This document shows positions 25,037-33,741 of a DNA stretch of 64,000 bases, in pieces. The DNA lies in assembly GCF_020177265.1 (NCBI RefSeq), contig NZ_JAIVMC010000017.1, positions 1 to 64,000 of the forward strand. The letters are read 5' to 3'. Under the pieces are notes generated by a model that ran no database searches, had not been told where the DNA came from, and saw only the letters and a program-made list of their open reading frames with translations. Numbering within the stretch: the first letter of the stretch is position 1; the number at the start of each line of letters is the position of its first letter. Origin of the DNA: Pseudooceanicola marinus. GTDB taxonomy: Bacteria; Pseudomonadota; Alphaproteobacteria; Rhodobacterales; Rhodobacteraceae. The translations under genes and the position numbers were made by a program.

Positions 25037-25067
25037 ACGAAAACGGGCGGCGCTGATGCGCCGCCCG
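25037..25067 (-). terminator. Intrinsic terminator of the TAXI-TRAP operon
   Basis: CGGGCGGCGC (25044-25053), loop TGAT, GCGCCGCCCG (25058-25067). On the minus strand the stem is followed by TTTTCGTTT. It lies 25 bases beyond the permease stop at 25092. Confidence 0.85.
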
Positions 25068-25091
25068 CTCGTTTCGGAAACCTGCCGGTCG

Positions 25092-27332
25092 TCAGGTCCC
25101 CGGAGCTGCAACCGCCGGGGCGGGACGTGCCAGGATCGCCAGAACGATCAAGGCGCCCACGGCGATGGCAATCATGTTGGTGGAGATCAGCAGCAGACCC
25201 GCCAGGGTCAGCACCAGCTTCTCCCAGGTGGCCAGGCTGCGACGGAACCACCCGATGTAGGCCGCCGACAGTGCCAGCACGCCCACCAGGCCCGACAGCA
25301 GCGCGGTGATGAACTCCAGCCAGGTGAAGTTCACGAACAGCAGCGCGGGCGCGTAGACGAACATGAAGGGCACCAGGGCCTTGCCCATCGACAGACGGAA
25401 GGCCGTCGTGCCGGTGGTCATCGGTTCCGACCGTGCCAGACCTGCCGCCGCATAGGCGGCAAGCGCCACGGGCGGCGTCACATCGGCCAGCACCCCGAAG
25501 TAGAAGACGAAGAAGTGCGTGGCGATCAGCGGCACGTCAAACTCCATCAGCGCAGGCGCCGCGATCGAGGCCAGGATGATGTAGGTCGGCGTCGTCGGGA
25601 TACCCGCGCCCATGATGATGCAGGCGATGGCGACGAAGATCAGGCCGAAGAACAGCGCCATGCCATCCTCGGACAGCAGCCCGGTGAAGTCGATCATGGT
25701 GACCCAGCCGGCCAGGTCATGGGCCAGTTCGACCACGGCGGCCGAGAACTTGAAGCCCAGGCCGGTGAGGGTGGTCATGCCCAGCAGGAAGCCCACGCAG
25801 GCACAGGCGGCGCCGATGGCCAGCGCGAACTTCGCGCCATCCTCGAAGCCACGCACCAGGCGCGGCGGCGTCAGCACGGTGGAGGTGTCCATCTGGGTGT
25901 TACCCATCTTCGACATGACCCACGGGATGTAGCTGCACACGATGGTCAGGATGATGCCCCAGAAGGCGGCCAGGAAGGGCGTGTATTGCATCAGCAGCAT
26001 CGCGACCATGACGCCCAGCGGGATGAACAGGTGCCAGGATTTCGCCAGGACGTTGGCGAACTGGGGGATGTTCTCCTTGGTCATGCCGGTCAGGCCCAGC
26101 TTCTTCGCCTCCAGGTGCACCATCAGCAGGATGGCGATGTAGTGGAAGGCGGCCGGAACGATCGCGATCAGGATCAGCTCGTTGTAGGGAATGCCCAGCA
26201 TCTCGGTCATGACGAAGGCCGAGGCGCCCATGATCGGCGGGGTGATCTGCCCCCCGCAGGAGGCCGAGGCCTCGGTCGCGCCGGCGAAGCGTCCGGAGAA
26301 GCCCGACTTCTTCATCAGCGGGATGGTGAAGGCACCCGTGGTCACCGTGTTGGCGATCGGCGAACCGGAGATCATGCCGAAGAAGCCCGAGGAGACGACC
26401 GACACCTTGGCCGAGCCGCCCGAGGCGCGGCCGGCGATGATCGTGGCCAGGTCGATGAACAGCTGACCCAGGCCCGACATCTGCGCCAGGATCCCGAACA
26501 GAACGAAGTGGAACACGTAGGTTGCCACGACGCCCACGGCCACGCCGTAGATGCCTTCGGTGCCGATGAACAGGTGGTTGATGATGCGCGAGATCGAGTA
26601 GCCGCGGTGCGCGAAGATGCCCGGCAGGTAGGGACCGAACAGCGCATACAGAAGGCAGCCGATGCCGATGTAGGCCAGGGTCGGGCCCATGGTGCGGCGG
26701 GTTGCCTCCAGCGTCATGAGGATCGCGACGAAGCCCATCAGGTAGACTTCCTGCGGCGGGTTGCCGACGTTCTGGATGAACACGTAGTCGAAGCCGAAGG
26801 ACAGGTAGGCCGAGAAGCCCGCGCCACAGGCGGCGAAGATCCAGTCACGCAGCGCCACCTTTTCGGGGTCCGCGCCACGGCGGTTGAAGGGCAGCGTCAG
26901 CACGGTCAGCACCAGCACGACGGCGATGAAGACGTATTTCACCGTCCCCTCGGGCAGCGTCGGCGCCATCTGCCACAGCATGTAGAGGTAGAAGGCCGCG
27001 AAGATCAGCGACTCGATCCACAGCTTCCGGGTCGGTTTCGCGCGTTTGCGCGGGAACACCAGGAAGATCAGGCCCATGACGAAGGCGAGGTGGATGGTGC
27101 GGTGCATCACCTCGTTCAGCAGGCCGAAGCCGGCGGTGTAGACATGGAACAGCGACAGGATGACCGAAACGACGGTCACCAACTTCGCGGTCGGGCCAAC
27201 CAGGTTGCGGAAATTCGACTCGGAATCGTATTCGCGCACCAGCGCCTCGACCTCGTCGGCGGTAAATTGGTGATCACCGTCCGCCGCGGTGTGTCCGCGG
27301 TTGTCGGTCTTCGGGGGACTACTTTGAGTCAC
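25092..27332 (-). CDS. TAXI-type TRAP transporter fused permease (DctQM)
   Basis: 746 residues with many membrane helices. The small and large TRAP permease domains are fused, as is usual with TAXI-type receptors. The large-subunit signature is seen in SGSPIANTVTTGAFTIPLMK followed by FAGATEASASCGGQITPP, and in MGAGIPTTPTYIILASIAAP. It imports a substrate using a sodium or proton gradient. It overlaps the DUF1850 gene by four bases, and that gene overlaps the receptor gene. Divergent from hutG, so histidine-pathway compounds are a possible substrate class. Confidence 0.94.
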   Translation of the reverse strand: MTQSSPPKTDNRGHTAADGDHQFTADEVEALVREYDSESNFRNLVGPTAKLVTVVSVILSLFHVYTAGFGLLNEVMHRTIHLAFVMGLIFLVFPRKRAKPTRKLWIESLIFAAFYLYMLWQMAPTLPEGTVKYVFIAVVLVLTVLTLPFNRRGADPEKVALRDWIFAACGAGFSAYLSFGFDYVFIQNVGNPPQEVYLMGFVAILMTLEATRRTMGPTLAYIGIGCLLYALFGPYLPGIFAHRGYSISRIINHLFIGTEGIYGVAVGVVATYVFHFVLFGILAQMSGLGQLFIDLATIIAGRASGGSAKVSVVSSGFFGMISGSPIANTVTTGAFTIPLMKKSGFSGRFAGATEASASCGGQITPPIMGASAFVMTEMLGIPYNELILIAIVPAAFHYIAILLMVHLEAKKLGLTGMTKENIPQFANVLAKSWHLFIPLGVMVAMLLMQYTPFLAAFWGIILTIVCSYIPWVMSKMGNTQMDTSTVLTPPRLVRGFEDGAKFALAIGAACACVGFLLGMTTLTGLGFKFSAAVVELAHDLAGWVTMIDFTGLLSEDGMALFFGLIFVAIACIIMGAGIPTTPTYIILASIAAPALMEFDVPLIATHFFVFYFGVLADVTPPVALAAYAAAGLARSEPMTTGTTAFRLSMGKALVPFMFVYAPALLFVNFTWLEFITALLSGLVGVLALSAAYIGWFRRSLATWEKLVLTLAGLLLISTNMIAIAVGALIVLAILARPAPAVAAPGT

Positions 27333-27835
27333 GGGAGGGTCTCCTCGTCACAGGGGGCAAGGGTAAGAGCGGAAATCCCGAGCGTCGCCAGGGTCAGCTC
27401 GGTATCGGCGGTATGAAGGGTATTCTCGAACTGGGCCTGGATGCGCAGCGGAATCGGGCCCGTATAGCGATGCATGTCGAGAATGAAACGCCCATTTTCG
27501 TGTCGCCAGCCCGTCGCGTCCATGTCGTTCGCGATCGACGGCAGACCGGCCCCATGGGCCATGAACTCTTCGCGCATCTGCAGGATGCGGCCCTGCTCGA
27601 CGCGATAGTAGTCCGTCACGGGCGTACGCGACACGGAGTGGATGAAGCTGAGGGCGAATGTGGCGTCGGGGCCCAGGGGCACCCGTTTCACCAGCGACTG
27701 CGTTCCACGCGTTTCGCTCAGGCACAGGAAATGACTCGGCTCCGCCGCCAGTGAGACGCCGGAGCCGATGATGAGGACCAGGAGGGCGAGCAGGCTCGCC
27801 TCTCCTGGCCGGCGCAGAAACCCGCGCCGGAGCAT
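27329..27835 (-). CDS. DUF1850 protein of TAXI-TRAP operon
   Basis: 168 residues. A membrane-spanning N terminus (LLALLVLIIGSGVSLAAEPS) is followed by FLCLSETRGTQSLVKRVPLG and ALSFIHSVSRTPVTDYYRVE, the typical DUF1850 pattern. DUF1850 genes nearly always sit between TAXI receptor and fused permease genes; their role is not known. The start codon overlaps the receptor stop at 27835. Confidence 0.88.
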   Translation of the reverse strand: MLRRGFLRRPGEASLLALLVLIIGSGVSLAAEPSHFLCLSETRGTQSLVKRVPLGPDATFALSFIHSVSRTPVTDYYRVEQGRILQMREEFMAHGAGLPSIANDMDATGWRHENGRFILDMHRYTGPIPLRIQAQFENTLHTADTELTLATLGISALTLAPCDEETLP

Positions 27836-28815
27836 TACTCGGTAACGCCCATTTCTTTGTAGTAGCGTTCCGCGCCGGGGTGCAGCGGGATCGAGACGGA
27901 TTCCAGAGCGGTCTCGACCGAGATCTGCTTGCCCATCGGGTGCACCTGACCCAGGGTCTCGGTGTTCTCGTAGAGCGCCTTGGTCACGGCGTAGACGACA
28001 TCCTCGGACACCTCGGCGTGGGTGGTCCAGATGGCGCGCACGGCCAGGGTCGGAACGTCTTCCTCAATGCCGTTGTAGGCACCGGCCGGAACGGTCGCGG
28101 AGGCGTAGTAGGGCTGTGCTTCCTGCATCGCTTCGATGGCCGGGCCGGCCAGCGGGACGATGGCGATCTCGTGGCCGTTGGCCAGGTCGGTCACCGAGGA
28201 GGTCGGCAGGCCGGCGGTGATCAGCGAGGCGTCGAGGTTGCCGTCCTTGATCTTGTCCACGGACTGCGCGAACGAGGAGTAGTCCTCGTTGATGTCTTCG
28301 CGGGTCATGCCGTGGGCTTCCAGCAGGTCACCCAGCAGCTGCCACTGGCCCGAGCCCGGCGAACCGGAGGAGACGGACTTGCCGCGCAGGTCTTCGATCG
28401 AGGTGATGCCGCTTTCGGCACGCACGACCAGCTGGACGGTTTCCGGGTACAGGGCGCCGATGGCGCGCAGGTTCTCGATCGGCTCACCTTCAAACTGGCC
28501 GGTGCCGTTGTAGGCGGCGTCCAGGATGTCGGCGGAAGCGAAGGCGGATTCGATCTCGCCACGACCCAGCAGCTGGGAGTTGGCGACCGAGGCGTTACCG
28601 GTTTCGGCGGTGGCCGACAGGCGGGTGTCGGGCAGCTCGGCGGTGTTGGAGATCAGCTGCGCCAGCATGCCACCCAGCGGGTAGTAGGTGCCGCCGGTGC
28701 CGCCGGTGGCGATCCCGAAGAAGGTACGGCTCTGGGCGAGGCCGGGGGTTGCGAGGGCTGCCAGGGTGGCGGCAGCAGCGGAGGTGCCAAGGAAATGGCG
28801 CCGGGAAAGAGACAT
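27835..28815 (-). CDS. TAXI-family TRAP solute-binding protein
   Basis: 326 residues. MSLSRRHFLGTSAAAATLAA is a twin-arginine leader, with cleavage likely after GLAQS. The mature start RTFFGIATGGTGGTYYPLGG is the TAXI-receptor signature. Motifs RGKSVSSGSPGSGQWQLLGD and LVVRAESGI follow. Exported folded to the periplasm, it captures the substrate for the fused permease. ATG 28815 has AGGAGGATTCCTG upstream. Characterised TAXI proteins bind glutamate or dicarboxylates; here hut context suggests histidine, urocanate or glutamate-related ligands (inference). Confidence 0.93.
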   Translation of the reverse strand: MSLSRRHFLGTSAAAATLAALATPGLAQSRTFFGIATGGTGGTYYPLGGMLAQLISNTAELPDTRLSATAETGNASVANSQLLGRGEIESAFASADILDAAYNGTGQFEGEPIENLRAIGALYPETVQLVVRAESGITSIEDLRGKSVSSGSPGSGQWQLLGDLLEAHGMTREDINEDYSSFAQSVDKIKDGNLDASLITAGLPTSSVTDLANGHEIAIVPLAGPAIEAMQEAQPYYASATVPAGAYNGIEEDVPTLAVRAIWTTHAEVSEDVVYAVTKALYENTETLGQVHPMGKQISVETALESVSIPLHPGAERYYKEMGVTE

Positions 28816-28921
28816 CAGGAATCCTCCTAGATCTGTTGGTCCCCCGCCTGCGCGGAGCAGTCCGTGCGGCCCGCGGGGGGATGAACGGATCTTGACCTTA
28901 AGTTTTTGCATGTCAATATCC

Positions 28922-28956
28922 GATTTCAGATATGAAATCCGACTGACCCGTCAGTC
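28922..28956. promoter_or_regulatory. Paired inverted repeats in the TAXI-TRAP/hutG divergent promoter
   Basis: GATTTCA-GATA-TGAAATC (28922-28939) and GACTGA-CCCG-TCAGTC (28941-28956) lie side by side in the 157-base divergent region, 17-51 bases before hutG. IclR-type regulators bind such palindromes; the nearby IclR gene is the obvious candidate. Confidence 0.6.
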
Positions 28957-28972
28957 AGTAGCAGGCAAGGTC

Positions 28973-29776
28973 ATGGAAACACAACTCTATTCCAGCGCAA
29001 ACGGGGGCTCTCCGCTGTTGCTGAATGTGCCACATGCGGGCACTGAAATGCCCGAGTCGGTGCGCGCGGCGCTCACCCCGGAGGCACTCGACCTCAGCGA
29101 CACCGACTGGCACATGGACCGGGTCGCCCGCGACGTGCTGCCCGACGGCGCCAGCCTGATGGCCGCGCGCCAGTCGCGTTACGTGGTCGATCTGAACCGG
29201 CCCGCCGATGACGTGCCCCTTTACACCGGGGCCACCACGGGGCTGATGTCGACCATCGATTTCGACGGCACCCCCCTCTACCGCGAGGGGATGGAGCCCG
29301 ACGCCGCCGAGCGGGACGCGCGCATCGCCAGCTACTGGCAGCCCTACCATGATGCCCTTGCGGCCGAGATTGAACGCATCCGCGCCCTGCACGGCTATTG
29401 CCTGCTACTGGACGTGCATTCGATCCGCAGCCGCATCCCGCGCCTCTTCGACGGTCGCCTGCCGGACCTGAACCTGGGCACCAACGTCGGCGAAAGCTGC
29501 GCCCCTGCCCTGTCGGACGCGGCCTTTGCCGCGCTGCAGGCCAGTGGTTTCAGCGCCGTGCGCGATGGCCGCTTCAAGGGCGGTTTCATCACCCGCAACT
29601 ACGGCCAGCCCGCCCGCGGCGTGCACGCCCTGCAGATCGAGATCGCGCAGGAATGCTACATGGAGGAGGTCTCCCCCTGGACCTACCGGCCCGAGCGCGC
29701 CAACCGGCTGAAGGTCGCCCTGCAGGCCCTGATCGCCGCCATGACCACCTTTACCCCCGAAGCGGAGCTTTCCTGA
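28973..29776 (+). CDS. hutG: N-formylglutamate amidohydrolase
   Basis: 267 residues. LLLNVPHAGTEMPESV near the N terminus, DTDWHMDRVARDVLP, RQSRYVVDLNRP, and LLLDVHSIRSRIPRLFDGRL with LNLGTNVGESCAPAL are the N-formylglutamate amidohydrolase pattern; the metal ligands are His and Asp residues in these motifs. It releases formate and glutamate in the last step of histidine degradation by the HutF branch. ATG 28973 follows GGCAAGG. One base separates it from hutF. Confidence 0.93.
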   Translation: METQLYSSANGGSPLLLNVPHAGTEMPESVRAALTPEALDLSDTDWHMDRVARDVLPDGASLMAARQSRYVVDLNRPADDVPLYTGATTGLMSTIDFDGTPLYREGMEPDAAERDARIASYWQPYHDALAAEIERIRALHGYCLLLDVHSIRSRIPRLFDGRLPDLNLGTNVGESCAPALSDAAFAALQASGFSAVRDGRFKGGFITRNYGQPARGVHALQIEIAQECYMEEVSPWTYRPERANRLKVALQALIAAMTTFTPEAELS

Positions 29777-29777
29777 C

Positions 29778-31190
29778 ATGACCGCCCCCCAGATGACCGG
29801 CGCGCATTTCCACCTGGCCCTGACGCCAGAGGGCTGGCGCCGGAACCTCTCGGTGCATTTCGCCGCCGACGGCACGATTGCGACGATGGCCGAGGACGAC
29901 AATCCCGACGCCCTGCCCGTCTATGAAAACCCCGTCGTGCCCGGCATCACCGACCTGCACAGCCACGCCTTCCAATATGCCATGGCCGGGCTGACCGAGG
30001 TACGCCGCAACCCCGTCGACAGCTTCTGGTCCTGGCGCGACATGATGTATTTCTTCGCCCTCACCCTCTCGCCCGAGGACATGCGGGCGGTGGCGGCGCG
30101 CCTGTACCTGTCGCTGCTGAAGGGCGGCTACACCGGCATCACCGAATTCCACTACGTCCACAACGACGTGGACGGCAGCCGCTACGCCCGCCCCGAGGAG
30201 CTGTCGCTGGCGATCTTCGACGCGGCCCAGACCACCGGGCTGGAACTGACGCATCTGCCGGTCTTCTACGCGCATTCCGACTTTGGCGGCGCCGCCCCCA
30301 ATGAGGGCCAGCGCCGGTTCATCCAGAGCCTCGATGGCTATGCCGAGATGATGGAGGCCCTGCGCGCCCCCGCCGCCGAGGCCGGTCACGTCCTGGGCAT
30401 CGCACCGCACTCGCTGCGCGCCGCCACGCCGGACGAGATCACCAAGCTGCTGGAGTTGCGCGCCGACAAGCTGCCCGGCTGCCCGGTCCACATCCACGTC
30501 GCCGAGCAGATGAAGGAAGTGAACGACGCGGTGGCCTTCAATGGGCGCCGCCCCGTCGAACAGCTTTACGATTTCGCCCCGGTCGATGACCGCTGGTGCC
30601 TGATCCACGCCACCCACCTGACCGAGGCGGAAGTGACGCAGATCGCCGGATCCGGCGCCGTCGTCGGCCTCTGCCCGCTGACCGAGGCGAACCTGGGCGA
30701 CGGCATATTCCCGGCCACGGACTTCCTGGCCCAGGGCGGTGTCTTCGGCATCGGCTCCGACAGCAACATCGCCACCGTCACGGCGCAGGAACTGCAATCG
30801 CTGGAATACAGCCAGCGGTTCCGCGACCGCACCCGCAACGCCCTGGCCTCCGAGGCCCAGCCCCATGTCGGCACCAACCTGTGGTCCCGCGCGGCCCTGG
30901 GCGGCGCGCAGGCCGCAGGCCGCCCGACCGGCGCCATCACCCCCGGCGGGATGGCCAGCTTCGTCGAGCTGACCAGCCCGGAACCCGCCGCCATGGCCCC
31001 GGTTGCCGCCGAAGCGAGCCTCGACTTCCACATCTTCGCCGGACGGGGCTTCCACGTGGGCGATGTGGTTGTACGCGGTCGTAGGGTGGTCCAGTCTGGC
31101 CGGCACCCGCAGGAGGAGGCGATCCTCGCCGACTATGCCGCGGCCATGGCGAAGATCGCCGCGCGGATGGACGACCGCAGCATCAGTTAA
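29778..31190 (+). CDS. hutF: Formimidoylglutamate deiminase
   Basis: 470 residues of the amidohydrolase superfamily. The zinc site starts with ITDLHSHAFQYAMAGLTE, continues in CPVHIHVAEQMKEV and HATHLTEAE, and the catalytic Asp is in FGIGSDSNIATVTAQE. HutF converts N-formimidoyl-glutamate to N-formyl-glutamate plus ammonia, supplying HutG, whose gene lies just upstream. hutH, hutU and hutI are not in the window, so the rest of the pathway must lie elsewhere. Confidence 0.94.
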   Translation: MTAPQMTGAHFHLALTPEGWRRNLSVHFAADGTIATMAEDDNPDALPVYENPVVPGITDLHSHAFQYAMAGLTEVRRNPVDSFWSWRDMMYFFALTLSPEDMRAVAARLYLSLLKGGYTGITEFHYVHNDVDGSRYARPEELSLAIFDAAQTTGLELTHLPVFYAHSDFGGAAPNEGQRRFIQSLDGYAEMMEALRAPAAEAGHVLGIAPHSLRAATPDEITKLLELRADKLPGCPVHIHVAEQMKEVNDAVAFNGRRPVEQLYDFAPVDDRWCLIHATHLTEAEVTQIAGSGAVVGLCPLTEANLGDGIFPATDFLAQGGVFGIGSDSNIATVTAQELQSLEYSQRFRDRTRNALASEAQPHVGTNLWSRAALGGAQAAGRPTGAITPGGMASFVELTSPEPAAMAPVAAEASLDFHIFAGRGFHVGDVVVRGRRVVQSGRHPQEEAILADYAAAMAKIAARMDDRSIS

Positions 31191-31213
31191 GGCCGGGGAG
31201 GGCCGCAGGACAT

Positions 31214-31963
31214 ATGGCGAAGGAACCAGACTACCGCTCGAACTCGCTTCTGCGCGGGCTCAGCATCCTGGAGTGTTTCGACCATCGCCATGCGGAGATG
31301 ACCCTGACCGAGATTGCCGAGGCGATCTCGGTCACCAGCTCTGCCGCCTATCGCTTCGTCGTCACCCTGGAACGCGAGGGCTACCTGTCCCGTCGCGAGA
31401 ACTGCTATCGCCTGGCGCCGCGGGTGATGGACCTGGGCTATCGCTACCTGGCCTCGCTGGATGTCTACGACGTGGCACGCCTGCCCGCGGATGCGCTGCG
31501 CAACGCCACCGGTTTCACCGTGCATGTGGCGGTGCTGGACGGCACCGAGATCGTCTATGTCTACCGGGCGCTGTCGGACCGTTCGATGGTGTCGAACGTG
31601 CCCGTAGGCTCGCGCCTGCCCGCCTTCTCCACCACCATGGGCCGCGTGTTGCTGAGCGACCTGCCGGAGGCCGAGTTGAACCGCCGGTTCGAGGGCTATG
31701 CCTTCGACCGGATGAGCCAGGCCGCGCCGGGATCCCTGTCGGAGCTGAAACAGATGCTGAAGGCCGACCGGGCGCGCGGTTATGTGGCGCAGTCCTCGCA
31801 CCTGGCCACCGGCACGGTGTCGATCGCCGCGCCGCTGATCTCGCGTCACGGCGCCTATGTCGCGGCGATCAACCTCTCGGGCCATGAGATGCAGCTGACG
31901 CCCACCGATGCCCGCGTGGCGCAGGTGCTGGACACCGCGCGCGAGATTTCCGCGCTGCTGTGA
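31214..31963 (+). CDS. IclR-family transcriptional regulator
   Basis: 249 residues. The winged helix (LRGLSILECFDHRHAEMTLT, EIAEAISVTSSAAYRFVVTL, EREGYLSRREN) is followed by the IclR effector domain with GSRLPAFSTTMGRVLLSDLP and GYVAQSSHLATGTVSIAAPL. It probably controls the hut genes and the divergent TAXI transporter, because it is in the same direction 23 bases after hutF. The effector may be a histidine-degradation intermediate. Confidence 0.92.
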   Translation: MAKEPDYRSNSLLRGLSILECFDHRHAEMTLTEIAEAISVTSSAAYRFVVTLEREGYLSRRENCYRLAPRVMDLGYRYLASLDVYDVARLPADALRNATGFTVHVAVLDGTEIVYVYRALSDRSMVSNVPVGSRLPAFSTTMGRVLLSDLPEAELNRRFEGYAFDRMSQAAPGSLSELKQMLKADRARGYVAQSSHLATGTVSIAAPLISRHGAYVAAINLSGHEMQLTPTDARVAQVLDTAREISALL

Positions 31964-31965
31964 GC

Positions 31966-31988
31966 CGGCGGGACGCCGCCCCCCGCCG
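31966..31988. terminator. Hairpin between convergent iclR and thiY genes
   Basis: CGGCGGG-N9-CCCGCCG lies between the iclR stop (31963) and the stop of the minus-strand binding-protein gene (32000). It has no clear T-tract, so terminator function is uncertain. Confidence 0.4.
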
Positions 31989-31999
31989 ACCCACGCCGT

Positions 32000-33001
32000 T
32001 TACTCGGCCATCCAGTCCTGGCTGATCCAGTCCGACACGTCACCGGGCCATTCCAGCGCGGCGCCGCCCGGCCCCTTCAGCACGCCGCTGTCGAAGAGGA
32101 ACCGCGCCATGGTGGCGAAACGGTCTGGGTCGATCTGCCCCACGGGCGTGTCGCCATCGCGCAGGTAGTCGCCGTCGACGATCACCTCCATCGAGCCGCG
32201 CACCAGCTCCGGGTTCTGGAAATCGCCCGCCCCGATCAGGATCTCGGCGGCCTCCTGCGGGTGATCGGCCGCCCAGGCGTAGCCCTGCTGCGTGGCCTGC
32301 ATCACGGCGCGGACCAGTTCGGGCTGCGCCTCCAGCACCTCCGACCGCGTCCCGATATAGCCGGTCTGCTGATCCGGAACGCCGTAATCGGCATAGGTGA
32401 AATGGGATTGCTCCCGCCCCAGAAGGTCGCTGTTCACGCCCTCCCAGGTCGTCACCTCCAGCGTGAAATCGACCGCGCCCGAGGCCAGCGCCTCGTAGGC
32501 GCCGGTGCCCAGTGTCACGGTGTCATACTCCGCCGTGCCGCCGTCGGCCTCGATCATGGTCGAGATCAGCGCCTCTTCCCAGGCGCTGCCGAAGCCCGCG
32601 TAGGTCTTGCCCTCCAGGTCCGCCGGGCGGGTGATCGCCTCGTTGTTGCTGTTGTAGACCAGCCGCCCGGCCTCATGCTGCATCGTGGCCCAGAGCGCGA
32701 CGATATCGGCGCCCCCGGCGCGGGCGGACATGAAGCCCAGCGAGGTCATGTAGGCGAAATCCGCCGCCCCGGCCGCCAGCAGTGCGGTGGAGGAGCTGTC
32801 GGAATAGGGCAGGATGTCGACCGACAGCCCTGCCTCTTCGTAGAAGCCCTTCTCGCGCGCCACGATCAAGCCCACGTGGTTGGTGTTCAGCGTCCAGTCG
32901 AGCGCCAGGCTAACCTCGGTCAGCTCCTCGGCCTGCGCCGCCACGGGCACTGCAAGGGCCAGGCCCAGGGTCGCGGCGGTGAAAGTCTGTCGGATCGTCA
33001 T
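32000..33001 (-). CDS. thiY: ABC substrate-binding protein, ThiY/NMT1-like
   Basis: 333 residues with signal peptide MTIRQTFTAATLGLALAVPV then AAQAEE. The mature domain starts VSLALDWTLNTNHVGLIVAR then EKGFYEEAGLSVDILPYSDS, matching the NMT1/THI5-like fold that binds pyrimidine precursors of thiamine. The start overlaps the ATPase stop (ATGA at 32998-33001). The operon lies under a TPP riboswitch, so the ligand is probably a thiamine-pyrimidine salvage compound. Confidence 0.9.
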   Translation of the reverse strand: MTIRQTFTAATLGLALAVPVAAQAEELTEVSLALDWTLNTNHVGLIVAREKGFYEEAGLSVDILPYSDSSSTALLAAGAADFAYMTSLGFMSARAGGADIVALWATMQHEAGRLVYNSNNEAITRPADLEGKTYAGFGSAWEEALISTMIEADGGTAEYDTVTLGTGAYEALASGAVDFTLEVTTWEGVNSDLLGREQSHFTYADYGVPDQQTGYIGTRSEVLEAQPELVRAVMQATQQGYAWAADHPQEAAEILIGAGDFQNPELVRGSMEVIVDGDYLRDGDTPVGQIDPDRFATMARFLFDSGVLKGPGGAALEWPGDVSDWISQDWMAE

Positions 33002-33741
33002 GGTGTCTCCTCCATCAAAAGGGATCTCAGGTCGGCGCGGACGCCCGCCAGGGCGGCCTCGCTGCGCGCGGGGCGCGGGGTGGTCAGGGGAATGTCGGCG
33101 ACGATGCGGCCCGGGCCAGCGGCCATGACCAGGATGCGGTCGGCCATCTGCGTCGCCTCGTAAAGGTCGTGGGTCACCAGCAGCACCCCGCGCGGACGCT
33201 CCGCCAGCCGCGCCAGCAGCCAGTCCTGCAGGCGCAGCCGCGTGACCGCGTCGAGCGCGGAAAAGGGTTCGTCCAGCAACAGGTAGGGGGCATCCAGCAC
33301 GATGGTGCGCAGGAAGGCGGCGCGCTGGCGCATGCCGCCCGACAGCTCGCGCGGGAAACGATCCTCGCAGCCCGCCAGGCCGAAGCGGTCGAACAAGGGC
33401 CGCACCCGCGCCTGCGCGGCGCGACGCGACAGCCCCGTCAGCTCCAGCCCCAGGGCCGCGTTCTCGGCCACCGTGAGCCAGGGAAACAGCGTGTCCTGCT
33501 GCGGCTGGTAGGCCAGCGCAGGCGACGGCGGCACCAGGGGGGTGCCGTCGACCTCGGCCCGCCCTTCGGCCGTCAGGCCGGGGGCCAGCACCCCGGCCAG
33601 CCACTTCAGGACCGAGGATTTGCCGCAGCCCGAGGGGCCGATCAGGCAGGTCACCTGCCCCGGCACGAGGGTCAGCGACGTGGGCTCGACCAGCAGCCGG
33701 TCGGCGGCGCGAATGGTCAGATCCTCAAGCCGCAGCATCAT
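32998..33741 (-). CDS. thiZ: ABC transporter ATP-binding protein, ThiZ-like
   Basis: 247 residues with Walker A LIGPSGCGKSSVLKW, Q-loop AYQPQQDTLFPWLTVAEN, signature LSGGMRQRAAFLRT and Walker B LLLDEPFSALDAVTR. It powers pyrimidine-precursor uptake with the adjacent permease and binding protein. Its start lies within the end of the permease gene (33725-33741 overlap). Confidence 0.92.
   Translation of the reverse strand: MMLRLEDLTIRAADRLLVEPTSLTLVPGQVTCLIGPSGCGKSSVLKWLAGVLAPGLTAEGRAEVDGTPLVPPSPALAYQPQQDTLFPWLTVAENAALGLELTGLSRRAAQARVRPLFDRFGLAGCEDRFPRELSGGMRQRAAFLRTIVLDAPYLLLDEPFSALDAVTRLRLQDWLLARLAERPRGVLLVTHDLYEATQMADRILVMAAGPGRIVADIPLTTPRPARSEAALAGVRADLRSLLMEETP

Noticed and set aside
24930-27416. 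Long plus-strand open frame of 828 codons
   Set aside because: It is antisense to the TAXI permease and DUF1850 genes, with the glutamine/histidine/glycine-rich composition typical of antisense frames in GC-rich DNA.
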